Shown here piece after piece: positions 7,984 through 18,235 of a DNA stretch of 64,000 bases. Position 1 is the first letter of the stretch. Each line of letters starts with the position of its first letter. The translations under genes were made by a program, and so were the position numbers. This DNA comes from Oxalobacteraceae bacterium (GTDB taxonomy: Bacteria; Pseudomonadota; Gammaproteobacteria; Burkholderiales; Burkholderiaceae_D), in NCBI GenBank assembly GCA_027490255.1, contig JAIXYM010000010.1, positions 1-64,000 of the forward strand. The letters are read 5' to 3'. The notes under the pieces are model-generated. The model was not told the DNA's origin and did no database searches. It saw nothing but the letters and a program-made list of their open reading frames with translations.

Positions 7984-10900
7984 CTAGCCCACCCACTTAC
8001 GCGCATTGCGGAACATACGCATCCAGGGTGCATCTTCACCCCATTCCGGTGGATGCCATGAATTGAGCGCGGCACGGAATACGCGTTCCGGGTGAGGCAT
8101 CATGACCGTGAAACGACCATCACTGGTCGTCACTGAGGTAATGCCTGCCGGTGAGCCATTGGGATTGTAAGGATAGCGCTCAGTGACAGCGCCAGCATTG
8201 TCGACAAAGCGCGCTGACACCAAGACATCGCTCTGCGCACCGGTCGCTGAAAAATTGGCAAAGCCCTCGCCGTGAGCCACCGCAATCGGCGCCTGCGTGC
8301 CAGCCATGCCGGCAAAGAAGATCGAGGGTGATTCCATCACTTCAATCATCGCAAACCGTGCCTCGAACTGCTCCGACTGGTTGCGCGTGAATTTTGGCCA
8401 GTGACCGGCACCGGGAATGATGGATTTCAAGCTACTCATCATCTGACAGCCGTTGCAGATACCCAGCGCGAAAGTATCGGTACGCTGGAAGAAAGCCTGA
8501 AATTGCGATGAGAGATTCGCATTGAATAAGATCGTTTTCGACCAGCCCTCGCCTGCACCGAGCACATCACCATATGAAAAACCCCCCACGGCGATCAGCC
8601 CTTTGACATCAGTCAGGCTGGCGCGACCAGCAATCAAATCGCTCATGTGAACATCAATCGCATCGAAGCCCGCCTTGTGCATGACCCAAGCAGTCTCCAC
8701 ATGCGAATTCACGCCCTGCTCGCGCAAAATAGCCACGCGTGGACGCGCTCCGGTGTTGATGAAGGGTGCAGCGATATCCTCTGCGGGATCAAAGCTCAGC
8801 TTTGGATGGATGCCGGGATCGGTTTCATCAAGCAGACGGTCATATTCTGCATCGGCACAAGCCGGATTGTCGCGTAGCCGTGCAATCCGCCAGCTAGTTT
8901 CGCTCCAGGTACGATGCAGTTCTACTCGCTTCACGCTGTAAATGATTTTGGCATCTCGCGTGAACTCGATCACGCCCCGATCATTGAGCTTGCCAACAAT
9001 ATGGCTGCAAGCACCCAAACCATGCTCGCGCAAGACATTCATGACGGCGGATTTCTGATCGGCACGGACCTGAATCACCGCGCCAAGCTCTTCGTTAAAC
9101 AGCGCACGCAGGGTAAGGTCATTGCGTCGCTCACCTACCTGACTCGCCCAGTTCTTGGAATCGCCCCAGTCACTGGCGTGCTCGCCTTCGGTGACCAGAA
9201 TATCGACATTGACCGACAGTCCTGTCCGACCCGCAAAGGCCATTTCGCATAACGTTGTATACAAACCGCCGTCCGAGCGATCATGGTAGGCCAGCAGCAG
9301 CTGTTCTCGGTTGAGCGATTGAATCGCATTGAAAAAAGCTTTAAGGTCCTCTGCACTGTCGACGTCCGGCACCGTGTCACCAATTTGCTGCATCACTTGC
9401 GCCAGTGCAGAAGCACCTATGCGGTTTTTACCGCGCCCGAGATCAATCAAAATCAATGCCGTCTCACCGGCATCGGTTCTGAGCTGTGGCGTCATGGTCA
9501 GCCGAACATCTGCCACCGGACTGAACGCGGACACAATCAGCGACACCGGGGAAATCACCGCTTTAGTTCCAGAGTCATCCTGCCAAGTGGTGCGCATGGA
9601 CAGCGAATCCTTGCCGACCGGGATGCTGATACCTAATGCCGGACACAATTCCATCCCCACAGCCTTCACCGTATCAAACAGCGCGGCATCCTGACCCGGC
9701 TGTCCGCACGCGGCCATCCAGTTAGCCGACAACTTAACATCAGAAAGTTGACGTATCGATGCCGCCGCGATGTTCGTGATGGCCTCACCTACTGCCATGC
9801 GGCCAGAGGCCGGCGCATTGACAACGGCCAATGGCGTGCGCTCGCCGATCGCCATCGCTTCACCAAGATAACCCTCGTAGCTCATGGTTGTGACCGCGCA
9901 ATCTGCTACCGGCACTTGCCAGGGACCGACCATCTGATCACGCGCTGTGTGCCCACCAACGAAGCGATCGCCAATGGTGATCAGGAAGGATTTGTCAGCC
10001 ACTGTCGGCAAACGCAACACACGTAATGCGGCATCTTCCAGGCTGATATCGGTGAGGTCTACCGGCGTGCGTTCAAGCGCCTGACGCTGTACATCACGAT
10101 GCATTTTTGGTGGCTTGCCCAGCAAAACATCCATGGGCATATCGACCGGATAATTGTCATGCTCGGGGTCGAGCACGCGCAGCTGCCGCTCCTCGGTGGC
10201 AATACCAACGACCGCAAAGGGACTGCGCTCACGCTCGCACAACTCGCGGAACAAGCCCAGGCTGGATGGCGCGATACCCATCACGTAGCGCTCCTGCGAT
10301 TCATTACTCCAGATTTCTTTGGGCGCGAGTCCACTTTCTTCGAGAGGTACTTTGCGCAAATCAAAGACCGCGCCACGACCCGCATCATTGGTCAGCTCGG
10401 GGAAGGCATTCGACAAACCACCGGCACCCACATCGTGTATCGAGAGAATAGGATTATCTTCACCCAGCGCCCAGCAGGCGTTGATGACTTCTTGTGCGCG
10501 TCGCTCCATTTCGGGATTGCCGCGCTGGACTGAATCAAAATCCAAGTCCGCGGTATTGGTACCCGTGGCCATGGATGACGCAGCACTGCCGCCCATACCG
10601 ATGCGCATGCCTGGGCCACCGAGCTGTATCAGCAAACTACCGGGCGGCAGGCCTTCTTTCTTTGTGTGCTGCGCGGCGATATTGCCCATACCGCCGGCGA
10701 TCATGATCGGCTTGTGATAACCGTACACGGTGCCAGCGACATTTTGTTCATAGGTACGGAAATAACCCGCCAGATTCGGCCGACCAAATTCATTGTTGAA
10801 TGCAGCGCCACCCAGCGGGCCATCGATCATGATCTGCAAAGGTGACGCAATGCGCTCGGGCTTGCCGGTGATATCAGACATGCCCATATCTTTGCGTGTT

Positions 10901-12000
10901 GCCACTGGCTGATTGACATCACGCGCGTTTTCCCAAGGCTGCACGGCATGGGTGAGCATGAGATTGGATACGGTAAAACCCGTCAGGCCCGCCTTGGGTT
11001 TGCCGCCTCGACCAGTGGCACCTTCATCACGAATTTCTCCACCTGCCCCCGTGGAGGCACCGGGAAAAGGCGAAATCGCTGTCGGGTGATTGTGGGTTTC
11101 AACCTTCATCAGAATATGCGTGGCTTCATCTGATGGAAGATACTGCTGGCCCTGCGCAGCGCGCGGATAAAACCGCGATACCACCGCGCCTTCGATCACG
11201 GAAGAATTATCCGAGTAAGCCACTACCGTACCCTGCGGATGCAACTGATGCGTATTGCGGATCATGGCAAACAGGGAGCGATCTTGGGTTTCGCCGTCGA
11301 TGGTCCAGTCGGCATTGAAGATTTTGTGACGGCAATGTTCACTGTTGGCTTGCGCGAACATCATCAGTTCGACATCGGTGGGATTGCGACCCGCGCTGCT
11401 AAAGGCAGCATCGAGATAGTCGATCTCGTCATCCGAGAGCGCAAGACCGAGCTCAAGATTCGCTTTCAACAGCGCCTGACGACCACCGGTTTTTACATCG
11501 ATGTAGGCCAGCGGCTGTGCAGGTAATTCTTCGAAGAGCGCCGCTGCTGCCTCGGGTTCGCGAATGACGGTCTCGGTCATGCGGTCATGCAGCAGCCCCA
11601 TTACCAGCGCCGTTTGCTGTGCATCCATCGCGGCTGACTTGCCCAGCAGTCCGGATTTGAGCGCTACCGTGTAGATGACGCCGCGCTCAATGCGATGAAT
11701 GTGGGACATGCCGCAGTTGTGCGCGATATCCGTCGCTTTACTGGCCCATGGGGAGATCGTCCCGAAACGCGGTATGACGACGAATTGCTCGCCGCTGAGA
11801 TGGGACGCTAGAGATTCTCCGTAGGACAACATTGCCTCAAGTTTCTGACGATCGCCGTCGTTCACCGGTGTCTTGCTATCAATGAAGTGACAATAGCGGC
11901 CCGTGATCCCCGTGACAGCAGGGTGGATCGCTTTCAGTTGTGACAATAAACGCTGGATACGGGAAGCAGACAGGGCATTGGAGCCCGGCAAAATGAGCAT
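7984..12000 (-). CDS. purL: Phosphoribosylformylglycinamidine synthase PurL
   Basis: Large single-chain enzyme of purine synthesis that converts FGAR to FGAM with ATP and glutamine. The ATG at 12000 gives 1338 residues. The start was chosen because [11 protein letters not shown] matches family N-termini and because a TATAAT at 12062-12067 would place the transcript start near 12055, leaving no leader for the alternative TTG at 12054. Order of domains: PurS-like N-terminus, two AIRS-type synthase halves ([32 protein letters not shown]), and a C-terminal class I glutaminase with the cysteine in GICNGCQMM and the PHPERVFR segment. Divergent from the amidase gene. Confidence 0.97.
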   Translation of the reverse strand: MLILPGSNALSASRIQRLLSQLKAIHPAVTGITGRYCHFIDSKTPVNDGDRQKLEAMLSYGESLASHLSGEQFVVIPRFGTISPWASKATDIAHNCGMSHIHRIERGVIYTVALKSGLLGKSAAMDAQQTALVMGLLHDRMTETVIREPEAAAALFEELPAQPLAYIDVKTGGRQALLKANLELGLALSDDEIDYLDAAFSSAGRNPTDVELMMFAQANSEHCRHKIFNADWTIDGETQDRSLFAMIRNTHQLHPQGTVVAYSDNSSVIEGAVVSRFYPRAAQGQQYLPSDEATHILMKVETHNHPTAISPFPGASTGAGGEIRDEGATGRGGKPKAGLTGFTVSNLMLTHAVQPWENARDVNQPVATRKDMGMSDITGKPERIASPLQIMIDGPLGGAAFNNEFGRPNLAGYFRTYEQNVAGTVYGYHKPIMIAGGMGNIAAQHTKKEGLPPGSLLIQLGGPGMRIGMGGSAASSMATGTNTADLDFDSVQRGNPEMERRAQEVINACWALGEDNPILSIHDVGAGGLSNAFPELTNDAGRGAVFDLRKVPLEESGLAPKEIWSNESQERYVMGIAPSSLGLFRELCERERSPFAVVGIATEERQLRVLDPEHDNYPVDMPMDVLLGKPPKMHRDVQRQALERTPVDLTDISLEDAALRVLRLPTVADKSFLITIGDRFVGGHTARDQMVGPWQVPVADCAVTTMSYEGYLGEAMAIGERTPLAVVNAPASGRMAVGEAITNIAAASIRQLSDVKLSANWMAACGQPGQDAALFDTVKAVGMELCPALGISIPVGKDSLSMRTTWQDDSGTKAVISPVSLIVSAFSPVADVRLTMTPQLRTDAGETALILIDLGRGKNRIGASALAQVMQQIGDTVPDVDSAEDLKAFFNAIQSLNREQLLLAYHDRSDGGLYTTLCEMAFAGRTGLSVNVDILVTEGEHASDWGDSKNWASQVGERRNDLTLRALFNEELGAVIQVRADQKSAVMNVLREHGLGACSHIVGKLNDRGVIEFTRDAKIIYSVKRVELHRTWSETSWRIARLRDNPACADAEYDRLLDETDPGIHPKLSFDPAEDIAAPFINTGARPRVAILREQGVNSHVETAWVMHKAGFDAIDVHMSDLIAGRASLTDVKGLIAVGGFSYGDVLGAGEGWSKTILFNANLSSQFQAFFQRTDTFALGICNGCQMMSSLKSIIPGAGHWPKFTRNQSEQFEARFAMIEVMESPSIFFAGMAGTQAPIAVAHGEGFANFSATGAQSDVLVSARFVDNAGAVTERYPYNPNGSPAGITSVTTSDGRFTVMMPHPERVFRAALNSWHPPEWGEDAPWMRMFRNARKWVG

Positions 12001-12061
12001 GGCGAAGGCAGCTTGAAGTGGGTTACGCGCAAGGGCTGGCGCGATAGAAATCAAGGTTGCG

Positions 12062-12067
12062 ATTATA
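12062..12067 (-). promoter_or_regulatory. purL: Candidate -10 element of the purL promoter
   Basis: A perfect TATAAT on the minus strand 62 bases upstream of the purL ATG. No good -35 hexamer is seen at 16-18 bases; TTGAAC occurs at a shorter spacing of 13. The call rests on the -10 match and the position only. Confidence 0.5.
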
Positions 12068-12160
12068 ACCCGTCACCCTCGTTCAACTCTGTCAGTAAGA
12101 GCAACCCTCCTCGGCCATGTGCTATGGTCTGACGCATCTTTCCTCGCAAATATTTGCAAG

Positions 12161-13495
12161 ATGATGAAGCAAAGCTACTCCCGCATACGTTCACTGGGCA
12201 GCGAACGTCGCAGCGATCTGCTGGCATCAAGCCTGTCGCTCGCCAATACCCAACAGGCTGTGTTCACCACAATCTATGCATCGGAAGCCCTGGCAGCAGC
12301 CAGCGCCGCCGATGCAGCACGCGAGAACGGCATGCCGATATCCGCGCTTGCTGGCTTGCCGATATCCATCAAGGATTTGTTCGACACCCAAGGCGAGGTG
12401 ACGCTGGCTGGCTCCGTCGTATTGCGCGATCGTCCACCTGCTCAGCAAGACGCCCCGGTGGTGGCTAGACTGCGCGCCGCAGGTGCCTCGCTGCTGGGCA
12501 AGACCAACATGACCGAATTTGCCTTCTCGGGGGTGGGTATCAATCCCCATTACGGCACGCCCGGCAATCCTGCCGATACCTCACGCATACCTGGAGGATC
12601 GTCCTCAGGCGCGGCAGTCTCAGTAGCCGGTGGCAGCTGCGTTGCCGCCATAGGCTCTGACACTGGCGGCTCGATTCGCATTCCTGCCGCGCTGTGTGGA
12701 CTGGTCGGATTCAAACCCACCATGCGTCGGGTGCCCGTGGCGGGTATTGTGCCGCTTTCGTCTTCGCTGGATACATTGGGCCCTATTGCGCACTCGGTTG
12801 AAGATTGTTTGCTTATCGACAGCGTGATCGCCGATACGCCCCTGCAGCCAGAGCGGATCACGCTCGCCGGGTTGAGGCTGGCGATACCGCTTGATGTGGT
12901 GTTGGACGACATGGACTCGCACGTCGCGCATGCCTTTTCCCGCGCCGTGTCGCGTCTTTCCGCTGCCGGTGTCGAGGTGATCGACGTGTCCATGCCCATG
13001 CTGCGCGAAGCACCGCAGATCAACCGCTTTTCACCGATAGAAGCCTATGCTTGGCATCAAACCCTCTTGGAGACGCGCGAGGACGCCTACGATCATCGGG
13101 TCGTTCAGAGAATTCGGCAGGGCGAACATCAGTCACCTGACGCATTGAATGAACTCCGTGCTGCGCGCGTTGAATGGATACGTCGCGTGGGCGCTGCATT
13201 GGCAGACTTCGATGCACTTCTAATGCCCACTGTGCCTATCGTCGCGCCGCACATCGCGCCATTGCTCGCTTCAGATGCCGCATTTTTTGAAGCAAATCGT
13301 CTTCTGCTACGTAACCCTTCGCTCATCAATATTCTGGATGGCTGCGCCATCTCAGTCCCCTGCCAACAGTCAGGCGAATTGCCGGTGGGCCTGTCGGTAG
13401 CAGGGCTGGCTATGACGGATGCAAAATTAATCGCCATCGCTCAGATGATTGAAGATTTACTAGGTAAGCCGAATGAATTCACAGTGACTCCCTGA
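12161..13495 (+). CDS. Amidase (amidase signature family)
   Basis: Hydrolase of the Ser-cisSer-Lys amidase family, 444 residues from the ATG at 12161. The catalytic lysine is K71 in ISIKDLFD, the cis-serine lies in GGSSSG (147-149) and the nucleophile is S171 in DTGGSIRIPA. The frame could also start at a GTG at 12119, but the family N-terminus fits the MKQSY region better. The protein lacks the usual longer N-terminal helix of GatA, and there is no gatB or gatC nearby, so a tRNA amidotransferase role is unlikely. The substrate is unknown. It is divergent from purL, and its end overlaps the next minus-strand gene by 17 bases. Confidence 0.85.
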   Translation: MMKQSYSRIRSLGSERRSDLLASSLSLANTQQAVFTTIYASEALAAASAADAARENGMPISALAGLPISIKDLFDTQGEVTLAGSVVLRDRPPAQQDAPVVARLRAAGASLLGKTNMTEFAFSGVGINPHYGTPGNPADTSRIPGGSSSGAAVSVAGGSCVAAIGSDTGGSIRIPAALCGLVGFKPTMRRVPVAGIVPLSSSLDTLGPIAHSVEDCLLIDSVIADTPLQPERITLAGLRLAIPLDVVLDDMDSHVAHAFSRAVSRLSAAGVEVIDVSMPMLREAPQINRFSPIEAYAWHQTLLETREDAYDHRVVQRIRQGEHQSPDALNELRAARVEWIRRVGAALADFDALLMPTVPIVAPHIAPLLASDAAFFEANRLLLRNPSLINILDGCAISVPCQQSGELPVGLSVAGLAMTDAKLIAIAQMIEDLLGKPNEFTVTP

Positions 13496-14312
13496 TATAC
13501 ACCGCGTTGGCAAGATCTTCACCATATCTATCTTTCATGCCATAGGGTGCTTTTGAAAAATCCCGTTCTTGATAGACGGCCACAATCTTGTCATACCCCA
13601 GAGAGAGTATGAATTTAGCAACGTTTTCTGCTTCCACGGAATCCTGAAAAGTGAAACGGGCCGATCCGAGATTGATATAAGCCACGCCGGGATTCTGATC
13701 ATCAAAGAAGATTTCACCACCAACCACGCCACGAAGCTTAATCATGCTGTGCAGGGGAACGCCTCGCGAACTTTCTTCACAGGGTGTCATTTCGCGAATG
13801 ATGTGCATACCGGCGAAATCAATCAAATAAAGGTATTTGAATTCCCTCTGTCCATACGGCCCCGTCGCGACATTGGCGAATATGCCCTCACCCGGTTTTC
13901 TGCTCTGTAATTGGTCTTCCAGCGGTAAAGTATCCGCATCATAGGGATTGGTGTTGCTGGGTGGTCTTTGCAAGGCGATGTTATAGAGTGCCTGACCAAA
14001 CTCAAAACCATGGTAGTGCGTGGCTTTCAGCGCCGCCAACTCGCTTTCAGGAACGGTCACCACTTTCCACGGTTCCGCGAAGGTTGAACTGATCACCTTG
14101 GGTGTAGCGGCGATCACCTTCGGGTCGACCGCCATCGCTTTCTTTTTCATTTCTTGATATTCCACGAAAGCCTTCGCGAGTGGATCCGTGTAATGGGCCG
14201 TGCGAGGAACCATTCGAGGCGCTTGTCGGCCGTGGTCGACCGAGCCTTTTAAGGTATTACGATGAAAGTTCGTTGAGGATCTGGGCACTCTGCCTCTAAG
14301 AAGTAAATTCAT
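13479..14312 (-). CDS. Unrecognised 277-residue protein
   Basis: I do not recognise this protein. The ATG at 14312 was chosen because AAAAAGGA lies about seven bases upstream; an upstream extension to 14378 lacks such a site. The N-terminal 35 residues are basic (RGRVPRSS, FHRNTLKG) without a clear signal peptide. The rest is a soluble mixed alpha/beta sequence with a glycine-rich patch GVVGGEIFFDDQNPGVAYIN and a proline/asparagine-rich loop. No membrane segment is seen. It converges on the amidase gene with a 17-base overlap and has more than 400 bases of apparently non-coding DNA upstream, so it is probably transcribed alone. An effector or toxin-like protein is conceivable but unsupported. 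Confidence 0.7.
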   Translation of the reverse strand: MNLLLRGRVPRSSTNFHRNTLKGSVDHGRQAPRMVPRTAHYTDPLAKAFVEYQEMKKKAMAVDPKVIAATPKVISSTFAEPWKVVTVPESELAALKATHYHGFEFGQALYNIALQRPPSNTNPYDADTLPLEDQLQSRKPGEGIFANVATGPYGQREFKYLYLIDFAGMHIIREMTPCEESSRGVPLHSMIKLRGVVGGEIFFDDQNPGVAYINLGSARFTFQDSVEAENVAKFILSLGYDKIVAVYQERDFSKAPYGMKDRYGEDLANAVYIRESL

Positions 14313-14731
14313 GATTTGTCCTTTTTGTAAACTGTCTCTAACAAAAGTTGTCTGACAACCGCTGACAACCGCCAACACCGAAAGACGTGGGTTATCGGTA
14401 TCATTTCCTTTTTTGCAATTGCCGTGCCATACACGCCGGGTGGGGTAAGTGTTTTCTGATGGCGATTTTCAGCAGGAAGCGTGGCGTGCGATCAACAGAA
14501 CGTAAGCCGCTCGCACCAATAAGCAGTTCTGTTATCGGGCAAATAAGTGCATGCACTGATTTGGGTAAATTGATTGGTGCGGATCGCCGATTAACGGTTC
14601 AGATTGTTTTGAAATGAGTTTGAGGCTACCCTATAGCGGCTTTTTTTATTAAGTGTTTCCCTGAAGAACGTAGGCATCGACCTGCCCGGCAGTGAACTGC
14701 GGGCTCAAGGTTTGCCTGGAACTGGAGTCCA
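14313..14731. other. Intergenic stretch with no recognised gene
   Basis: About 420 bases between the unrecognised minus-strand gene and the plus-strand D-amino-acid dehydrogenase. A 52-codon plus-strand frame (14459-14617, beginning MAIFSRKRG) is present but has a weak ribosome site and resembles nothing I know. It is followed by a weak stem (GCTA/TAGC) and a run of seven T at about 14641-14647. Both flanking promoters must lie here. Confidence 0.5.
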
Positions 14732-15988
14732 ATGCGTGTCGCTGTGATTGGTGGTGGTGTCATCGGTGTCTGCACCGCCTACTACCTGGCCGAGGCCGGG
14801 CATGAAGTTTCTGTCATAGAACGCTATGGCAATGTTGCCCAAGAAGCCAGTTTCGGGAATTTGGATCTCATGGGCCCGTCCGCCGTCCGTCCTTGGGCGA
14901 CGCCTGGGACAGTCGGTCGCGTCTTTTCCATGCTCTTTCGGCCTGAATCTCCAGCGGCATTCAGTGCCCGTTTCGAGCCAGCCATGTGGCGGTGGCTGCG
15001 CCGCTCAATGTCGGAGTGCTCATTACCCCGTTACAAACAAAATCAGCAACGCCTGCTTCGCCTTGCAAGTTACAGTCAGGAACTGATGCAGCACTTGGCA
15101 CAGACGTGCGAGCTGGATTTCCAGCAACGCAGTGGCGCTTTGATGATGTTCCGTACATCGCGCGAGCTTGAGTTGGCTCAGCCCATGATGGAATTGCTGG
15201 GTGAGATAGGCGGTCGCCATGAACTGCTTGATATCGAAGCGGCCCGACAGCTGGAACCGGCTCTGTCGACCGAAACGGCATTTCATTCAGCCTTATACAT
15301 TCCCGATGATTGGTCGGGCAATTGCCCACTGTTCGTGCGGCAGATGAAATCTCTCGCGCAAGACAAGGGTGTGGAGTTTCACTTTAATACCGAGGTACAA
15401 GCCATACGGCCAGAAATAGGCGGCATCAGCTTTCAGGTCGAGGGGCGCAGCATCGATACCGATGCGGTGGTCGTTGCAGCGGGTAGCGACAGTGTTCGCC
15501 TGCTCAAAGCGATCGGCATCAGCCTGCCGCTCTACCCGGTCAAAGTTTATTCAGCGTCAACGCCGATTCAAGAGTACGAACTCGCACCCCAACTCTCTGT
15601 TTTTGATGATACCTATCGGGTCGGTCTTACGCGGCTGGGCAAACGAATTCGCATCGCCGGTTGCGCTGAACTGGGATCGTCGAGTTTCGATCTGCATCAG
15701 AAAGCCGTCAACACCTTGGTCAAAGTTGGTGATGACTGGTTTCCGAATGCCGCAAATTACCGAACCGCGAGTTTTTGGTGTGGCCCGGCAGCCATGTTGC
15801 CGGAGGGCGTACCCTTGCTCGGCGCGACCCGCTACTCGAATGTCTTCATCAACACGGGACATGGCGCGGGTGCTTGGGCATTGGCGGCGGGTAGCGGCAA
15901 ACTCATGGCTGACCTCATCTCGCAAAAGCGCACCGAAATTGATATGGATGGCCTCACGCTGACACGATATGGCGATCGGATGCGCTGA
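14732..15988 (+). CDS. D-amino-acid dehydrogenase, DadA-like FAD oxidoreductase
   Basis: A 418-residue FAD-dependent deaminating dehydrogenase of the DadA/DAO family that oxidises D-amino acids to keto acids and passes electrons to the respiratory chain. The dinucleotide-binding motif VIGGGVIG is at residues 5-12, followed by the ERYGNVAQEASFGN segment, and the C-terminal NTGHGAGAWALAAGSG matches the family FAD-closing motif. The ATG has a GGAG upstream. The last 20 bases overlap the nnr gene, suggesting cotranscription. The alanine racemase gene alr is 23 kb away, so it is not a dad operon. Substrate range is not evident. Confidence 0.85.
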   Translation: MRVAVIGGGVIGVCTAYYLAEAGHEVSVIERYGNVAQEASFGNLDLMGPSAVRPWATPGTVGRVFSMLFRPESPAAFSARFEPAMWRWLRRSMSECSLPRYKQNQQRLLRLASYSQELMQHLAQTCELDFQQRSGALMMFRTSRELELAQPMMELLGEIGGRHELLDIEAARQLEPALSTETAFHSALYIPDDWSGNCPLFVRQMKSLAQDKGVEFHFNTEVQAIRPEIGGISFQVEGRSIDTDAVVVAAGSDSVRLLKAIGISLPLYPVKVYSASTPIQEYELAPQLSVFDDTYRVGLTRLGKRIRIAGCAELGSSSFDLHQKAVNTLVKVGDDWFPNAANYRTASFWCGPAAMLPEGVPLLGATRYSNVFINTGHGAGAWALAAGSGKLMADLISQKRTEIDMDGLTLTRYGDRMR

Positions 15989-17501
15989 TCAGCGCAACTC
16001 CTTGGATCTTCACAGCGTCGCGCAAGTTCGCGCGATCGAAGCATCTGCGCTTTCTTCGGTTGGACCCGGCATCCTGATGCAACGCGCAGGCGCCGCCGTT
16101 GCCCGCCATGCCCTGACACTTCTGCCTGAAATCACCAAAGACCTACATGTGCTGGTCGCCGCAGGACCTGGCAACAATGGCGGTGATGCGCTCGAAGCTG
16201 CAGCCATCCTCGCTCAACAGGGAGTCGCAGTCACCATTATTCATCTCGCTGATGACATCAGGCTACCCGCGGATGCCCGTATGGCACTCACTCGCGCGCG
16301 GCAAAGCGGTGCCGTATTCGTCGCCTCGCTACCGGGCAAGTCGTGGTCACTGGCGATCGATGGCCTTTTCGGGGTTGGTCTGACGCGTCCGCTTGAAGGC
16401 CACTACCGCGAGCTAGCCACACAGCTCAATCAGTTGCGTTGCCCCGTGTTGGCCATTGATGTGCCGAGCGGACTCGATGCAGATACCGGCGGCATCGTCG
16501 GCTCCGATGGTCTGGCCGTGCGCGCCGATGCGACGCTCACCTTCATTGCCAACAAACCTGGACTGCACACCTTGCATGGTCGCGATAGCGCAGGTGATGT
16601 CGTCGTGGATTATCTTGGCATTGAACCAATACTGTTTCCGAAGCCAATAGCCCGCCTGAATACGCCGCTGGCGTTTGCCGATGAAGTCCGCCCGCGACTG
16701 CATGCATCGCACAAAGGAAGTTACGGGGATCTACAGGTGATAGGCGGTGCTGAGGGCATGAGTGGCGCGGTGATACTCGCGGCACGCATGGCATTGATGG
16801 CGGGCGCGGGACGCGTATTCGCAGGATTCGCAGGACCGGCGCCGGCCTATGACAGCCTGCATCCCGAGCTGATGTGTCGACACGCGGATGACTTGCGCGT
16901 GGATCATGGCGCTGTCGTCATCGGTCCGGGTCTTGGCATGTCGCGGCACGCACATGATCTGCTGGGCCGCGCTCTGTCCTTTGCGCCTACTCTGGTGATT
17001 GATGCCGATGGTCTCAACCTGATCGCTGCCGAACCACGATTGCAATCCCGTCTTGCGCAACGCAGAGCACACACCCTGCTCACGCCCCATCCGCTGGAGG
17101 CAGCGCGACTGCTGGGCACCGATGTCCATGCCGTGCAATCAGATCGATTGAGTTCAGCGAACGCACTGGCGCAGCGCTATCACGCCACCGTCATACTCAA
17201 AGGCAGTGGCAGCATCATTGCTCACCCCGACAACATCCCTTTCATCAATACGACTGGTAATCCAGCATTGGCAACCGCCGGCAGCGGCGATGTGCTGGCC
17301 GGACTCTGCGGCGCGCTGCTCGCGCAGGGTTGGTCTGTGCGGGGGTGTGCGCTGGCTGCGACCTGGTTACATGGCCGCGCGGCGGATCAGATGGTCGCCG
17401 ACGGCATAGGACCGACCGGCGCAACGGCGAGTGAACTGACGCCCTGGATAAGAAAAGCTTTGAATAAATTCGTTAGCGAGACCAGTGCAATGCCGCGCTG
17501 A
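15969..17501 (+). CDS. nnr: Bifunctional NAD(P)HX epimerase / ADP-dependent NAD(P)HX dehydratase Nnr
   Basis: Repairs hydrated NADH and NADPH. The N-terminal half (about 15-215) is the YjeF epimerase domain, with AGPGNNGGDALE, AIDGLFGVGLTR and AIDVPSGLDADTG. The C-terminal half (about 235-500) is the ribokinase-like dehydratase domain, with HKGSYGDLQVIGG, IGPGLG and the catalytic TGNPALATAGSGDVLAGL. At 510 residues it has the expected fused length. The ATG lies inside the last 20 bases of the dehydrogenase gene; a shorter start inside LDLHSVAQ cannot be excluded. The minus-strand ATPase gene ends 36 bases beyond it. Confidence 0.94.
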   Translation: MAIGCADQRNSLDLHSVAQVRAIEASALSSVGPGILMQRAGAAVARHALTLLPEITKDLHVLVAAGPGNNGGDALEAAAILAQQGVAVTIIHLADDIRLPADARMALTRARQSGAVFVASLPGKSWSLAIDGLFGVGLTRPLEGHYRELATQLNQLRCPVLAIDVPSGLDADTGGIVGSDGLAVRADATLTFIANKPGLHTLHGRDSAGDVVVDYLGIEPILFPKPIARLNTPLAFADEVRPRLHASHKGSYGDLQVIGGAEGMSGAVILAARMALMAGAGRVFAGFAGPAPAYDSLHPELMCRHADDLRVDHGAVVIGPGLGMSRHAHDLLGRALSFAPTLVIDADGLNLIAAEPRLQSRLAQRRAHTLLTPHPLEAARLLGTDVHAVQSDRLSSANALAQRYHATVILKGSGSIIAHPDNIPFINTTGNPALATAGSGDVLAGLCGALLAQGWSVRGCALAATWLHGRAADQMVADGIGPTGATASELTPWIRKALNKFVSETSAMPR

Positions 17502-17536
17502 TGTGTCTGAGGTGTCTGAGTCACTGAATTACTGAG

Positions 17537-18235
17537 TTACTGGCGACGATCGTCAACCAGCCGTCCGGCAGCGATCGTCAGCTGACGCGCACAACGCGCC
17601 GCCATCGCAAGATCATGGGTCACCAGTACCAGGGTCGAATGCTGCTCGCGGTTGAGTTCAAACATCAACTCAATGATGGCTTCACCGGTCCCCGCATCAA
17701 GACTACCCGTCGGCTCATCGGCAAGTAGCAAGGGCGGACGCGTCACAAAAGCACGCGCAAGGGCCACGCGCTGCTGCTCACCACCGGACAGATACTTCGG
17801 ATAATGCTGCAAGCGCTGCTGCAGACCGACCCGACCGAGCATTGCCTCTGCCTTGGCGGTCGCATCAGCATCACCCCGCAATTCCAGCGGCAGCATGACG
17901 TTCTCGATCGCAGTCAGGTGCGAGAGCAACTGAAATGATTGAAATACGAAACCTAAATGGGCGCGTCGCATCGCAGCCCTGCCGTCTTCATCCAACGAGA
18001 AAATATCAATGCCCTCAATGCGGACGCTGCCCGACGTCGGGGTATCCAGACCGGCCAGCAATCCCAGCAGGGTTGACTTGCCGGAACCGGATGCACCCAC
18101 CAGCGCTAACGTGTCACTGGCCTGGACGGTAAAATGTATGTCGTCAAGAATCGTCAGCTCGCCACTGGCGTCAGACACTTTTTTGGTCAGTGCGGTTACT
18201 TCGATGGCGGGAATTTTCTGGGGGTTTTCAGGCAT
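17537..18235 (-). CDS. ABC transporter ATP-binding protein, YbbA/LolD-like
   Basis: A 232-residue cytoplasmic ATPase of the MacB/LolD/YbbA group. Walker A is GASGSGKST at residues 47-55, the signature is LSGGEQQR near 150, and Walker B is LLLADEPTG near 170, followed by the THD switch. The gene is divergent from tesA, the same neighbourhood as E. coli ybbA. In E. coli ybbA is followed by the permease ybbP, but here the downstream gene is nnr on the opposite strand, so no permease partner is adjacent. The start codon ATG occupies 18233-18235 and shares bases with the tesA ATG at 18234-18236. Confidence 0.88.
   Translation of the reverse strand: MPENPQKIPAIEVTALTKKVSDASGELTILDDIHFTVQASDTLALVGASGSGKSTLLGLLAGLDTPTSGSVRIEGIDIFSLDEDGRAAMRRAHLGFVFQSFQLLSHLTAIENVMLPLELRGDADATAKAEAMLGRVGLQQRLQHYPKYLSGGEQQRVALARAFVTRPPLLLADEPTGSLDAGTGEAIIELMFELNREQHSTLVLVTHDLAMAARCARQLTIAAGRLVDDRRQ

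Noticed and set aside
12001-12054. Extending purL to the TTG at 12054
   Set aside because: The added residues do not match the family, there is no ribosome site, and the likely transcript start falls there.
17502-17536. Short direct repeats (GTGTCTGAG, ACTGAATT-like) between nnr and the ATPase gene
   Set aside because: They are imperfect and only two to three copies; nothing more than simple sequence.
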